This document shows positions 19,515 through 30,076 of a DNA stretch of 60,000 nucleotides, piece by piece. A program made the translations under genes and the position numbers. The stretch comes from Tubulanus polymorphus. Taxonomy: Eukaryota; Nemertea; Palaeonemertea; Tubulaniformes; Tubulanidae. Below the pieces are notes generated by a model. That model did no database searches. It was not told the origin of the DNA and saw only the letters and a program-made list of their open reading frames with translations. The first letter of the stretch is position 1; every line of letters begins with the position of its first letter. Location of the stretch: the NCBI RefSeq assembly GCF_964204645.1, contig NC_134034.1:6445414-6505413 (forward strand). Direction: 5' to 3'.

Positions 19515-20643
19515 ATGAAAAAAGAACAATATTTAAGAGATTTATATTATAACCCAGAAAGTGAAGTATCATATTCTAACGTTTCAGAATTATGGAATAA
19601 AATTAAATCTGATAATGAAAATGGCGCCATACGGCACCCACATGGTGATATAAAATATATTGAATTAAAATCATGGTTACAAAATCAACCAACATATCAA
19701 ATTCACAAGAAAATGGATAAAACTTATTTAACAAGAAAAGTTATGGTTTCATATATCGATCAACAATGGCAAGCAGATTTAATTGACATGAAGAACTTAG
19801 AAGAACACAACAAATGATATTTCTGGATACTGAATGTTATAGATATATTCAGTAGATACGCATGGTCAATTCCAATCAAAAATAAAACTGGAAAAGAAGT
19901 AACGAATGCTTTTAAATCTATATTTAAAGAAGCTATTCCAGATAAGATACAATTTGATGAAGGCAAGGAATTCTATAACAAACATTTTAAAAAACTATTA
20001 TCTGATAACGATGTAGATTATTTTTCAACACATTCAGATAAAAAAGCATCTATTATAGAAAGATTTAATAAAACATTGAAAACTAGAATGTGGAAATATT
20101 TTACTGCTAATGAAACATATAAATATATCGATGTGTTATATGATTTAGTGAAAGGTTATAATAATTCTAAACATAGTTCTATAAATATGAAACCTATACA
20201 AGCTAGAAAAGAAGATAATTCAGAAATAGTTTGGAATGATTTATATGGTGCATTTGTTACACATGATTTCGGAGAACCTAAATTTAAAATTGGACAACAC
20301 GTTAGAATATCTAAATATAGAAAAACATTTTATAAAGGTTATACTCCAAATTTTACTGAAGAAATATTAAAGATTAAAGATTATCAAGATTAAAAAGATA
20401 ATATTAACTAAACCATTTGTTTATAAAGTAGAAGATCTAAAAGATGAAGAAATATTAGGTTATTTCTATGAACAAGAATTATCACTTGTACCAAATCCAG
20501 ATGAAATAGAATACAAAATAGAAAAAGTATTGAAAACAAAAACTCTTGAAGGAAAAAAGTATTCTTTGGTGAAATATAAAGGATATGATGATAAATTTAA
20601 TGAATGGATTTTATCTAGTAAAATTAAAAGAATAAATGAATAA
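19515..20643 (+). pseudogene. Polinton B integrase, broken
   Basis: Homologue of the split Polinton A integrase. The rve core, with D (WQADLIDM), D (IQFDEGKEF) and E (KASIIERFN), and the chromodomain-like tail are present. Lesions: a glycine codon is TGA near 19816, and a 16-base insertion near 20383-20398 shifts the frame. A 21-nt insertion at about 19625-19645 adds seven residues in frame; the A copy lacks it. The stop overlaps the ATPase start by 8 nt (ATGAATAA). Confidence 0.9.
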
Positions 20644-21247
20644 AGATTTATTTATATTTGAACCGCATAATATGTTAGTTACTGGTGTAACCAATTGTGG
20701 TAAAACACATTTCATATTAGATTTGTTAGAAACTATTTATAAGAATCATTTTGATAATATAATATTATTTTGTCCTACTTATGAAATGAATAAAACATAT
20801 AATAGAGACATAGTTAAGATAAAAAAATTTATCATATTAAATCCTAAAACAGTAAAAGAAAATTTAGATAATTGTATTAAAATAGCAATTGATACTTATA
20901 AAGGATCAAATACATTATTCATTATAGATGATTGCGCAAATTTACATGATTCAAAAGTTAGAGAAAGTGAGTTATGTTATCTAGCTGTCTCTGGGAGACA
21001 TTTTGGGATAACAACATGGGTTTTAAATCAAAAATATAATTCAATTGTTAAAGACTTTAGGGAGAATATAAGATTTCTAGTTTTATTCTACAATAAAGAT
21101 AGAAAATCTATGCAACAATCATTGGAAGAAAATCAAATTATACCTACTGAATTACATGATGAATATATGAATAAATTAAAGAATAATAAAGGTTCAAAAT
21201 TATTACTGAGACTACAATTTCCCTATGAATATAAATTTATAAAATAA
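20636..21247 (+). CDS. Polinton B packaging ATPase (FtsK/A32-like), intact
   Basis: 203 codons, uninterrupted. Walker A GVTNCGKT (17-24), Walker B LFIIDD (94-99), then SGRHFGITTWVLNQKYN. Family members translocate viral DNA into capsids; in Polintons this gene marks them as virus-like. It is the last gene of the + block and is translationally overlapped with the integrase. It is the only one of the three ATPase copies in the window without a stop. Confidence 0.93.
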   Translation: MNKDLFIFEPHNMLVTGVTNCGKTHFILDLLETIYKNHFDNIILFCPTYEMNKTYNRDIVKIKKFIILNPKTVKENLDNCIKIAIDTYKGSNTLFIIDDCANLHDSKVRESELCYLAVSGRHFGITTWVLNQKYNSIVKDFRENIRFLVLFYNKDRKSMQQSLEENQIIPTELHDEYMNKLKNNKGSKLLLRLQFPYEYKFIK

Positions 21248-21910
21248 CTATTTATATATCTATGTATTAGATACCCTAATACCCTAATACCTGATACCCC
21301 CTTATGTCTTTATTATCTTTAGTACTTTTAGTACTTTTAGTACATAAAGAATAAATCTTCATATTATTAATACTTTAAAAATAAAATAGAACTACCAAAC
21401 TACTAAAGATAATAAAGACATAACCAAACACACATAGATTTATCATTACTGAATCAAATATATATAATAAATCTGGGAGATAAATAAATCAATGATATTT
21501 ATTACATCTATATGTGTTTGTTATGTCTTTATTATCTTTAGTACTTTTAGTACATGAAGAATAAATCTTTATTTTATTAGTACTTAGAAAAATAAATATA
21601 TAAATAATTTTTATATATGATAAATCTATGATATTTATCATTATTAAAACAGTAATATATAATAAATATGCGCCATAAATAGATTTAATTATTGAAACAG
21701 TAATATATAAACTCCATCAGATGAATAAATATAATTATTGAAACAGTAATATATATATATTTATGTCTTTATTGTCTTTAGTAGTTTAGTAGCTTTAAAA
21801 ATAATTTTATTCACTACTAATAAAATAAAGATTTATTCTTTATGTACTAAAAGTACTAAGCCTACTAAAGACAATAAAGACACAAGGGGGTATTATATTC
21901 ATATTTTGAA
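21248..21910. repeat. repeat-rich gap between converging Polinton gene blocks
   Basis: No gene. It holds two copies of the GGTATTAGGGTAT unit (21265-21297). A TATGTCTTTATTATCTTTAGTAC motif repeats near 21303, 21520 and 21763, with inverted copies near 21410 and 21828-21885. Inverted repeats here could form hairpins that end both convergent transcripts. Confidence 0.7.
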
Positions 21911-23068
21911 TTACTTTTCCGATTCTAATTCTGAAAACAATTTGAGCCATGCATCTTTTAATTCTTGTGATTTTCTTTCGCCTAGTAGTTTAATATGATA
22001 ACTAATATTATTCAAACCCTTAGCAAACAATTCATAAGTTAAATAAATATACTGGTTTAATTTGTCTTCACTTATATTTTTATATTTATTTTTTGCATCA
22101 TTTCTTATTTTATTTATAACACCCTGTAAAAAATCTTCATAACTGTAGTATTGAATTATATCATCAAAGTTATCACTTATATTATCATTAGCAGCAACTT
22201 TTTTCAATTCTGTTAAAAAATCTATATTTTTAAATTTTATGAAATAATGTATACCCCAATAATTATATAGATCAATTTTTATACGCGTCCGACCAGTTAC
22301 AATATCTGATAATACTTGTTTTGGATTATTTCTTACATAATCGATAAAAATTGATCTATATAATTTCCTATGATAATTATTTTCGATATAAAAAAATACA
22401 GTTGTTACTCTATAAAGGTTATTTGAATCAGCAGCTTTTATTGTATGTTCAAAAGAATTATCATGTTTAATTCTATCTTTAGGTAATACAACAACATTAC
22501 ACTTTTCACATATATTTCTTTCTATATTATCCAAATGTATTTGTGTTAATTTATGCTTTGAAAAATTACTACGACTTATATATTTATCACATTCTTCACA
22601 ATATTTATCTTCTTTAACATTATCATTATCAATTTCACTATCATTATTCAATTCATTTATAGTCTTATTCTTATTTTTCTTATGCTTGAGTGAATTAAGA
22701 TGAGTTGCCCAATTCTTATAACTTTTATACTGTTTACATACGTCACAATATTTTTCATTTGTCTTTTTTGATTCAATATCATATGTAGAGGGTATATTAT
22801 AAGATGTAGATGCTGTTACATCTTCTATTTTAGTTTCCATATTATTACTATCTTCTATTTTAGTTTCAATATTATCTTCTATTTTATATTCAATATCATT
22901 CTTATCTTCTATTTTAGTTTCAATATTATCTTTTATTTTACTTATTCTATATTTGAATTGATTAAAGTAATCTCCAAAATACTTAATGTATTCATCATAA
23001 GGTAATATATAATAAATATCTGATATCATTTCACTTGGAGTTTGTATTTCATATATTCCACCTTCCAT
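21911..23068 (-). CDS. Polinton zinc-finger protein (385 aa)
   Basis: An open frame with an acidic, repetitive N-terminal region (several METKIEDxNxIE units). Three C2H2-like fingers follow: CDVCKQYKSYKNWATHLNSLKH, CEECDKYISRSNFSKHKLTQIH and CEKCNVVVLPKDRIKH. The C-terminal domain of about 180 residues is of unknown function. It is the last gene of the - block, next to the convergence gap. The fingers resemble those of the gene at 33751-34095. Probably nucleic-acid binding. Missing from Polinton C. Confidence 0.75.
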   Translation of the reverse strand: MEGGIYEIQTPSEMISDIYYILPYDEYIKYFGDYFNQFKYRISKIKDNIETKIEDKNDIEYKIEDNIETKIEDSNNMETKIEDVTASTSYNIPSTYDIESKKTNEKYCDVCKQYKSYKNWATHLNSLKHKKNKNKTINELNNDSEIDNDNVKEDKYCEECDKYISRSNFSKHKLTQIHLDNIERNICEKCNVVVLPKDRIKHDNSFEHTIKAADSNNLYRVTTVFFYIENNYHRKLYRSIFIDYVRNNPKQVLSDIVTGRTRIKIDLYNYWGIHYFIKFKNIDFLTELKKVAANDNISDNFDDIIQYYSYEDFLQGVINKIRNDAKNKYKNISEDKLNQYIYLTYELFAKGLNNISYHIKLLGERKSQELKDAWLKLFSELESEK

Positions 23069-23100
23069 TTATTATATAAATTTTCATTAAAGTTAAAATT

Positions 23101-24343
23101 TTAATACATAACACTATCTAATTGTGAATTTACAATATTTAATTGCGCGTCAGATATAATATAAATGTGCATTTTAAAATTAAGGCTTTCTTTTTTCTTT
23201 GTCATGAATAATTGTATTCCATCTTTAGTGTTTTGTAATTTTTTTCCAGAACCATGTAATGAATTATCCTCTGTTGTTCTAAAATCTAACCATAATGCAT
23301 ATTTATTACCGGTATAATAATCAAGTTGATTAAAATTACAATTTTCAGATGATTTCACTTTTTCATTCATAAAATGTTTTCTAATTTCTGGCCATTGATC
23401 TATTATTCTCATTCCTTGACAAAATATTTTATTTGCTATTCCTTCGATAGTTATTTCTACTTTTGTTATTTCAGGATTATAATACTTATCAACCTGTATT
23501 GCACCATTAGAATATGTTGCAATGGTAAAAAATATTAATATACCTTTAATAGATCTTCTTGGGAAGTTAATATTCTCATTAATAATTTCATCATTTGCAT
23601 TAATAGTTACGGTTTTAAATTTATCAATATAATCAAATAATAATGAAAATCCTTGATTGTATTTAGTTTGAATTACTTGAAATATTTTCATCAGTTACTG
23701 TATCATATTCTAAACATATATTCGATAATTTATAACTCATATCTTTAACAACGCTAGATATTACAATTTCATTTACAGGAGCAAATGTTATTTCGAATAT
23801 AACATCTTCTTGAATTGCGTATTTATATAAAGGTGCATTATTATTTATCAATTCAAAGTCTAATGGAATTTTATATTTGCTTCCATAAATCTTTTTTATC
23901 AAATTATCTACAGCATTAGTTACTACTGCATTATTGGCTTCAGATCTTAATTTATTTTGGTTTTCTGATTGGATGCCTTGAAATATCATATTATTTCTAT
24001 TTTCCTTAGTTAACCATAAATCTTTATAATGCATAAATAAATTATAATCATCTAATGAGAAAACTGTTTTTGGAATCTTTATAGTTAATCTTTTAATCAA
24101 ATATCTTCCAACATTATCAACAACATAATTATTATTATTACCGATTGCTTTTATATCGGCAGATAAATAAATACTATTTGGAACATAAAAAGTATTTTGT
24201 GTTAATCGAGGGATTCTAACATATAAAGTTTCATCGGGATTAATATTTGAAGGATTATGAGTAATTATATGATGTGATCTTTCTGCTTTAATAGCATTAG
24301 ATATTCTATGATTCTTAGAAGGATTGATATAACTCCCACTCAT
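23101..24343 (-). pseudogene. Polinton major capsid protein (double jelly-roll hexon), frameshifted
   Basis: The 5' frame (24343-23663) begins MSGSYINPSKNHRIS and contains FYVPNSIYLSADIK and VFSLDDYNLFMHYKDLWL. The 3' frame (23691-23101) holds ITKVEITIEGIANKIFCQGMR. These are typical blocks of Polinton/adintovirus hexon proteins. Comparison with the copy at 53468 shows a two-base deletion near 23680 that splits the gene. The start follows the T-run/TAAATAAATG box. The protein would form the main capsid shell. Confidence 0.88.
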
Positions 24344-24365
24344 TTATTTAACTTAAAAAAATTAA
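24341..24365 (-). promoter_or_regulatory. late-type start box of the major capsid gene
   Basis: Minus strand: AATTTTTTTAAGTTAAATAAATG, a T-run, six-base spacer and TAAATAAATG joined to the start codon. Confidence 0.55.
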
Positions 24366-24369
24366 TTAT

Positions 24370-26083
24370 TTATTTTTGATCATGGTTACTTGATATTTTT
24401 GATATCATATTTACTAACCCAAAAATAATAGCACTTACAACTGTAATTAAAAATAAAATAATATGTTCAGCAGCAAAGATAATAATATTCCCAGCAGATT
24501 TCAATATAAAACCAACAATTGATGCAATAATTCCTGGCAATGCTGCAGCAGATTTTTTAGATAGTTCCCATAAATATTTTGCTAATTTCTTTAAACCATC
24601 CTTAACTTTATCTTGTATAGAATCATTATTATCTGGGGGTTTAACTGGTTTATTGGGAGTAGGAATAGATTTTAAAGCATTTGATATTGCTAAACCAATT
24701 GTTGTAAATACCATAGTTACAGCTGTTAGAATTGAAAGAATTGTTATTCCTTCTAATTTAAATAATAATCTTATTCTATCTTTCAATGATATTTTAGAAT
24801 TTGGTTTTATCAACAAATCTTTAAAAATAACTTTTAATTTTTTAATATGATTAAGATCATATGATTTTAATAATGTATCTCTTTCTTCTTTTTGTAATTC
24901 TATATTATATTTTAAATCATCAATTTTTTTTTACTAAAGCTAACTTTCTGCTTTCATAATCAACTTCCTCTATTACTTGAAGATTTTTATTTAATTCTAA
25001 TTGTTTTAATTCTTCATTTGCATTAGCTAATTCTTTTTCTAACATGGTTATTTTAGAAAATCTCATCTTAATATTAGCAATTTCACCAGCTGATATTTGT
25101 ACACCTTTAATTTCTCTACGTGCTTTTTCAGGAAATAGTTTTAATTCTTCATCAGTTAAATCAAGTAATCCTTTTTCTAGTAAAGATTGTATTTGATTTA
25201 TTCCAGTTTCAGAACCGGGTGTATCTAAAATACTATTCGTCTCTTCTTCTGAATCTCTTAAACTATCAATTCGTTTTTCTAATGTTAATTGTAATTGACT
25301 TGAATCATTAACAATTGGTTGAGTGTCTCTTCTCGATGTTTCTGGTGTTGAAGTTCTTAATTTATCTAATCGATTTCCATACTCTTCCATTTCTGGATCA
25401 ACATCAGTAGGATTTGGATTTGGATTTTTAAATGGTGAATATTTGTTTATATCAATATTATGAATTGGTTCTTCTTTATTTATTCTATCGAGTGCATTCC
25501 ATATAATTCTGAGAAATTCTCTACCACCTTTTGAACCTTCAATTGAAGATCTTGCTAACATTTCAGGTTCAAAAATATTTTCTTGAATCATTTTAGATAA
25601 TTGAATTGTTACAATATTCCTATTTAAATCAAGATTATAATACCATGAATCATTTTTAAATTCTAAATTATTCATGAAAAATGGGTCATCTTTTAAAATT
25701 TGTTCTACAACACCTTCTGAATCAATTTCATCTATTACAACTTTTGGTAATAATTCGTTAACAATTGTATATGTTACTCTAGATTTCATTTTATATAATT
25801 CCATAGGTTTATCAGGATATTTTTCTTGTTGTTTTTCTAATAGTTCCATAAATTCTTTTCTTTCTGTTCTAGTTGAAATTCTACCAATTTCAGGAGCTTT
25901 TAAATATTTATATAATTTTTCACGTAATTCGGAATCATCATCATCATAATCATCATCTTCACCTAAATTAGTATTATATTCTGGCTCATTATCATCATTA
26001 AAACTTGTTTCACTAAAATCAGGTTGTTGTTCATCACTTATACCGGGTTCATCTATAGGATCCAATGGAATTTCTTCATCCAT
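24370..26083 (-). pseudogene. Polinton coiled-coil protein with C-terminal membrane domain, frameshifted
   Basis: The 5' frame (387 codons) has an acidic N-terminus rich in Asp/Glu, helical regions and a C-terminal coiled coil (LEKELANANEELKQLELNK). After a slip in a long A/T run near 24920-24925 the frame continues to 24370. It then shows hydrophobic segments: ITILSILTAVTMVFTTIGLA, ALPGIIASIVGFILKSAG and IILFLITVVSAIIFGLVN. This 'ALPGxIxSIVxFxxKxAG' tail recurs in other Polintons. Role unknown; likely a minor virion or membrane protein. Confidence 0.75.
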
Positions 26084-26100
26084 TTATATAATAAAAAATT
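26081..26100 (-). promoter_or_regulatory. late-type start box of the coiled-coil gene
   Basis: Minus strand: AATTTTTTATTATATAAATG directly joined to the ATG. Confidence 0.55.
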
Positions 26101-27424
26101 AAAATTTAAAATATAATATTCCTCCTATAACAATTCCTATACAAGTTAAAGCTAATTTAGTATTTTCATGGGATTTATTATCATCATTAGTTTTAATTAT
26201 ATCATGTTGAATAATATCAGTTTTAATATTTTCTTATGTATTGTAATCTTTTATTTTAGAATCATTATTTAATTTAATATTATTAGTTTTAGTTTCAGTT
26301 GATTGAATATGTTTTTTATTTTTTTCACCTTCCATTAATTTTGGAGCAGTGATAACCTTTTTATTTATATCATTTAACCCAAATGAATTATTTATTGTTG
26401 CAGTTTTGATCAGATTATTGTAACCAATTATGTATCCCATCTTTAATACTAAATCATTAGAAATAATTAATAGATTAGGGCCTATACAATAATTTAATCT
26501 AATATGTGATTTATCTAAATAATTTTGATATCTTACAATGTTTTCTGGAATCGATCTATTTTTATCATTATGAATTGAATCTTCAAATAATACTTTGAAT
26601 TGTTTCTGCGCATCGAATGAAGTGTTATCATTTCCAACTATTGGTGATCTTGTTTCAACTTGTGCACCTAAAATACATATCAAATAAGTTCTAATTGATT
26701 GATTTATTCTTTGTATACCAGCTTTAGTAAAACCTTCACTATTTTCTAAAATGAAATTAACCCAACCATTATTGTTTTGTTGTTGTATATTATTATAATA
26801 TTTTGGTAATTCATTCCAATTTAGTGTTCTTATATCTGAATTTGTCATTATTTTTCCAAATTCTTTAGTATATAATATTCCTAATCCACCCATTGTTCCA
26901 ATTTTTGCTCTAAAATCTTTATTTGAATTAATATTAAATTCATTACATATTTTATAAAACTTAGAAAAATTAATATTATTATTCAATTCTTTAAAATATT
27001 TTGAACCTGGTAAAGGACATTCTAATTCATCTAATATTAATTTTATTTGAAAATATGTATGAAATCTAAAAAGTGATAACATCAATGGTAAACTTGGTTT
27101 GTTTAAATGATCATTCCAACTAATTCCACATCCTGTTGTTGCGCAATAAACAGCAAAATTTAATTGGTTCTGCCAATACTTCATATTAAATTTTAATAAC
27201 CATTGTTTTGCCTCATTTAAATTTTTGAAATTAATTGTATACACATGAAATATATTTTCCATCTTTACATAAAAATTATTACTTTCAGTAACATAAATAT
27301 ATAAATCAATTAATGAATTTAAAACTTCATTTCTATATGTAATATCTTTATTTAAAACTATTGCTGGAATATTATATTTAATTGATTTATTATATTGGAA
27401 AGCTTTTGGAAAACTATCTGCCAT
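26099..27424 (-). pseudogene. Polinton conserved protein (AVYCATTGCGIS family), one nonsense codon
   Basis: The main frame has 396 codons. It contains FAVYCATTGCGISWNDHLN, LMLSLFRFHTYFQIKLILDEL and LECPLPGSKYFKELNNN, blocks I recognise from Polinton proteins of unknown function. A TAA at 26234-26236 precedes an in-frame continuation ending in a hydrophobic helix (CIGIVIGGILYF) and a stop at 26099. The Polinton C copy reads through at this position. It is probably a structural or assembly protein with a C-terminal membrane anchor. Confidence 0.78.
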
Positions 27425-27442
27425 TTATATAATTAAAAAATT
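27422..27442 (-). promoter_or_regulatory. late-type start box of the AVYCATTGCGIS-family gene
   Basis: Minus strand: AATTTTTTAATTATATAAATG. Confidence 0.55.
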
Positions 27443-27866
27443 AATAATTAACTAATTCTTTTAATAATTTATCTTGTTCTTCAACTGTTATATGACCATT
27501 TAAACTTATTATATAATCTAGTGTATTCTTTAATTTATTAATTTCTTTTATATTAGTTTTAATTTTTTCTTTATTACTTTTTATATTTAATTTTGAACTT
27601 ATACCGGTTAAAACACTTGAACTTAATCCTAATACACCAATTGATATAGCTAAAGGTGTTAATGGGCTGAATATTGCTAGAAATGTTATTACAGAACTAA
27701 TTGTAACCGAACCACTGATAATAAGATAATATATAATTTTACTTTTTAAATATTTTTTCTTTTTTATCTTTAAGTCACTTTCAAATTCTAATATTTGTTT
27801 TTCTAAATATATTTTTAATTTAGTTTTATTTATATCATGAGGAATAATATCAATGTTATCATCCAT
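27441..27866 (-). CDS. Polinton membrane protein (141 aa)
   Basis: An intact frame with an N-terminal helical region rich in Lys. Two adjacent transmembrane helices follow (IIYYLIISGSVTISSVITFLA and LAISIGVLGLSSSVLTGIS), then a coiled-coil-like C-terminus ending in HITVEEQDKLLKEL. No known family. The Polinton C homologue (46266) is split by a Penelope-like element between the codons for IIYY and LIIS. Confidence 0.72.
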   Translation of the reverse strand: MDDNIDIIPHDINKTKLKIYLEKQILEFESDLKIKKKKYLKSKIIYYLIISGSVTISSVITFLAIFSPLTPLAISIGVLGLSSSVLTGISSKLNIKSNKEKIKTNIKEINKLKNTLDYIISLNGHITVEEQDKLLKELVNY

Positions 27867-27886
27867 TTATTTAGCAAAAAAAATTA
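27864..27886 (-). promoter_or_regulatory. late-type start box of the 141-aa gene
   Basis: Minus strand: AATTTTTTTTGCTAAATAAATG. Confidence 0.55.
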
Positions 27887-28309
27887 CTAATTAGTAAACT
27901 TATAAGCAACAAATATAACAATAACAGTTCCGCCTAAAATCCATATTATTTCATATTTCTTCTGTTCATTACTTGGGGTATAATAATCTGATATTGTAGG
28001 TTTATGTAGATGTAATTTTTCTTTATTGGTTACCGCGTTATATAAACTCATTGCATCATCAACTGATTGAAAATCTCTATGTGAAATCTTCTGATCATAT
28101 AATTCTTTGTTAATATAATCCATATAGTTTTGCCTCTTTTCTCTATATTCTTCTGCTGCTTTATTATATTTCTCTAATGCTAAGTTATGTCTTTTTTGTT
28201 CTGTTAATGATCCATTTTTATCAATATGTTTAAATAAATATCCGCCACCAGTAAATGCTAAAGCGTTAACAATTGCCGATCCTATAATAGTTATAACTGC
28301 AGAAGCCAT
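27887..28309 (-). CDS. Polinton membrane protein (140 aa), two-helix
   Basis: An N-terminal hydrophobic helix (VITIIGSAIVNALAFTGGGYLF) is followed by a charged coiled-coil stretch (KRHNLALEKYNKAAEEYREKR) and a conserved YMDYINKEL...FQSVDDAM region. A SDYYTPS motif precedes a C-terminal transmembrane helix (IIWILGGTVIVIFVAYKF). The pattern 'NALAFxGxxYLF...KRHxLAxEK...DFINxEL...DxAM...LSDFYxPS' recurs in unrelated Polintons. Function unknown. The copy at 45824-46246 is also intact, which suggests constraint. Confidence 0.78.
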   Translation of the reverse strand: MASAVITIIGSAIVNALAFTGGGYLFKHIDKNGSLTEQKRHNLALEKYNKAAEEYREKRQNYMDYINKELYDQKISHRDFQSVDDAMSLYNAVTNKEKLHLHKPTISDYYTPSNEQKKYEIIWILGGTVIVIFVAYKFTN

Positions 28310-28332
28310 TTATTTAGTAAAATAATTACGCA
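28307..28332 (-). promoter_or_regulatory. late-type start box of the 140-aa gene
   Basis: Minus strand: TAATTATTTTACTAAATAAATG; the T-run is interrupted but TAAATAAATG is perfect. Confidence 0.45.
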
Positions 28333-28333
28333 T

Positions 28334-28555
28334 TTATATGGGAGGAATATATTTTTGTTTTTCCAAATAATCAATAGTTAAATTAGATAAAGTAACTGCT
28401 AACGTTAATTTTAAAATATCATTTATATCAAATCTATCAACATTAACACTTCCCATTTTGAATACTTTTTTTAATACCATTGAATAACCAACGGTTCCAA
28501 CTGATAGTAATGCTCCATTATATAATCCAGTTATTATCCACTTATAATCACTCAT
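28334..28555 (-). CDS. Polinton small membrane protein (73 aa)
   Basis: Two predicted hydrophobic segments (IITGLYNGALLSVGTVGYSMVL and ILKLTLAVTLSNLTIDYL) with a short C-terminus KYIPPI. A similar small protein ending in a 'DWLIxxGxIPxxI'-like tail occurs in other Polintons. The homologue at 45579-45799 carries a one-base frameshift. Confidence 0.65.
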   Translation of the reverse strand: MSDYKWIITGLYNGALLSVGTVGYSMVLKKVFKMGSVNVDRFDINDILKLTLAVTLSNLTIDYLEKQKYIPPI

Positions 28556-28577
28556 TTATTTATCAAAAAAATTACTA
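28553..28577 (-). promoter_or_regulatory. late-type start box of the 73-aa gene
   Basis: Minus strand: TAATTTTTTTGATAAATAAATG. Confidence 0.55.
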
Positions 28578-28887
28578 TCATCAAAATATTTAGTTAACTT
28601 ATTTATGATTAATTCAACATTTATTTCATTACTACTTTTATGATTATCATATATTTTGTTTTTAATATCATTAATAATTCCATCTTCATTTAATTCATAA
28701 TATTCTAAAGGTGATTTAATTAAATCAATTACTTTTCTATATTATAATTTTCTTTATTAATCATTGATGCATTGTTAAATGATTTACTTTTTATATCAGT
28801 TATTACATCATTTAGTTTAATTCTCATTTCTTTACCATGTTTAAAATCAAACCCAAAACATATACTCGGTCCAACAGTTATATTCAT
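28556..28887 (-). pseudogene. Polinton small ORF (about 110 codons), frameshifted
   Basis: From ATG at 28887 the frame encodes a short protein starting MNITVGPSICFGF. It is lost to a one-base change near 28742 and resumes in another frame as a charged helical segment ending DDSNFFDK. The stop TAA abuts the next gene's ATG. A matching remnant lies at 45371-45578 in Polinton C, with LIIKS/VEIIINKIT-like sequence. No known function. The preceding box has two overlapping TATAAATG candidates. Confidence 0.55.
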
Positions 28888-28914
28888 TTATATTCATTTA
28901 TATAGTGAAAAAAA

Positions 28915-29676
28915 TTACTCTCTACATCTTATAACTAATTCATAAATTACAGGGAAATTATTTAAATCAATTAAATATCCATTTGGATTTCTAATTTCTA
29001 ATCTAAAATTATTAAAACGAGGAATGCATGGTTTGAAATCACATTCTGTTAAATTATAATTTGTTTTCGTTCCAAATTCTTTAACATTCTTCAATGGTAA
29101 AATGTTTAGTAAACCAGAATTACAAGTTATATCTTTAGTTGCTTCGAATGTTTTTGTAGGATCGATTAAATTGCAAAAAATATAGAAATGTGTGTAAGGT
29201 ATTGAGTTTGGTGTAGTAGCGTCAATATTTGTAAAAGATCTATCTGGAAGAATTCCTAACAGGTTAGCTATAGGTTTTTTTACCATAAATTTATGTTTTT
29301 CATTATTAGACAACCTTATCTTTATTCTATCAGAACTCTCACTTTTTAAAAATCTAATACTAAACCCAGAACTACTACCTAATTTGTGCCAGGCTTTTCC
29401 ATTAATTTCTTGTGCTAATGTATCTAAATTATATAACCCCGGTTTTAAATATATATAGGACCATTCATTTTTACCTTTATCAAAAATTAAAAAGGCTCTA
29501 TGTTCAATAGTTTTATTCGTTATATTATAAAAAGAATTACATAAACTTATATTAACTAATTTTAAATCTACACAATTCTTAAATTCTCTATCTAATTGTA
29601 CTAGTAAATTATGTGATTTATAATCTGTAAGCCTTCTAGAATCAACAAATATTCTGTATTCTTTTAATTCCGCCAT
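28915..29676 (-). CDS. probable Polinton penton (minor capsid, single jelly-roll)
   Basis: 253 codons, intact. It begins with a conserved EYRIFVDSRRL...SHNLLVQLDREF strand-rich region. It continues through IYLKPGLYNLDTLAQEIN, PIANLLGILPD and CNLIDPTKTF, and ends FRLEIRNPNGYLIDLNNFPVIYELVIR. The ending 'I.RNxNGxxIDLxNxPVxxxLxIR' matches what I know of Polinton minor capsid proteins. The assignment as penton is by this resemblance, size and context, not by structure. The Polinton C copy is cut after about 185 residues. Confidence 0.65.
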   Translation of the reverse strand: MAELKEYRIFVDSRRLTDYKSHNLLVQLDREFKNCVDLKLVNISLCNSFYNITNKTIEHRAFLIFDKGKNEWSYIYLKPGLYNLDTLAQEINGKAWHKLGSSSGFSIRFLKSESSDRIKIRLSNNEKHKFMVKKPIANLLGILPDRSFTNIDATTPNSIPYTHFYIFCNLIDPTKTFEATKDITCNSGLLNILPLKNVKEFGTKTNYNLTECDFKPCIPRFNNFRLEIRNPNGYLIDLNNFPVIYELVIRCRE

Positions 29677-29693
29677 TTATTTTACATATTTTC

Positions 29694-30047
29694 CTATTCG
29701 AAATCTATTTCATGGTGGCCTTTTTCATTCTTACCTTTGTATACGAAATAGAAATCTCCAGAACATAATTCTTCTAGATCTTCACTTGATAATCGATGAA
29801 ATCTATCCGGTAAATATGTTCTGAATTTATATGTATTTCCTTTTAATCCTTCATATTCTAAGTGTATAACTAATTTATCTCCATAGTTATTAGTAACTGT
29901 ATCAATATTTGTAATTAGATATTTCTTATGGATTGTTAATTCTGTTAACTTTTTGAATTTATAATCTACAGATTTTACATTTGTGATATCTTTAATTCTA
30001 TCTAGAAATAATTTGTTGTTCTCACTGTGTGTCTGTTTACTCTCCAT
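29694..30047 (-). CDS. Polinton small conserved protein (117 aa)
   Basis: Intact. It contains LTIHKKYLITNIDTVTNNYGDKLVIHLEY...YKFRTYLPDRF...LEELCSGDFYFVYKG. The pattern of short beta strands around KxYxI-x(8)-YG-x-x-LVxxL and a LPxRF turn suggests a small beta-barrel such as an OB fold, which is inference only. It sits between polymerase and penton; in Polinton C this position is taken by the opposite-strand zinc-finger cassette. Confidence 0.6.
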   Translation of the reverse strand: MESKQTHSENNKLFLDRIKDITNVKSVDYKFKKLTELTIHKKYLITNIDTVTNNYGDKLVIHLEYEGLKGNTYKFRTYLPDRFHRLSSEDLEELCSGDFYFVYKGKNEKGHHEIDFE

Positions 30048-30076
30048 TTATAATACATATTTTTATTAAAATTTGA

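Noticed and set aside
23663-23691. Programmed frameshift in the major capsid gene
   Set aside because: No slippery heptamer; comparison with Polinton C shows a two-base loss, so it is damage.
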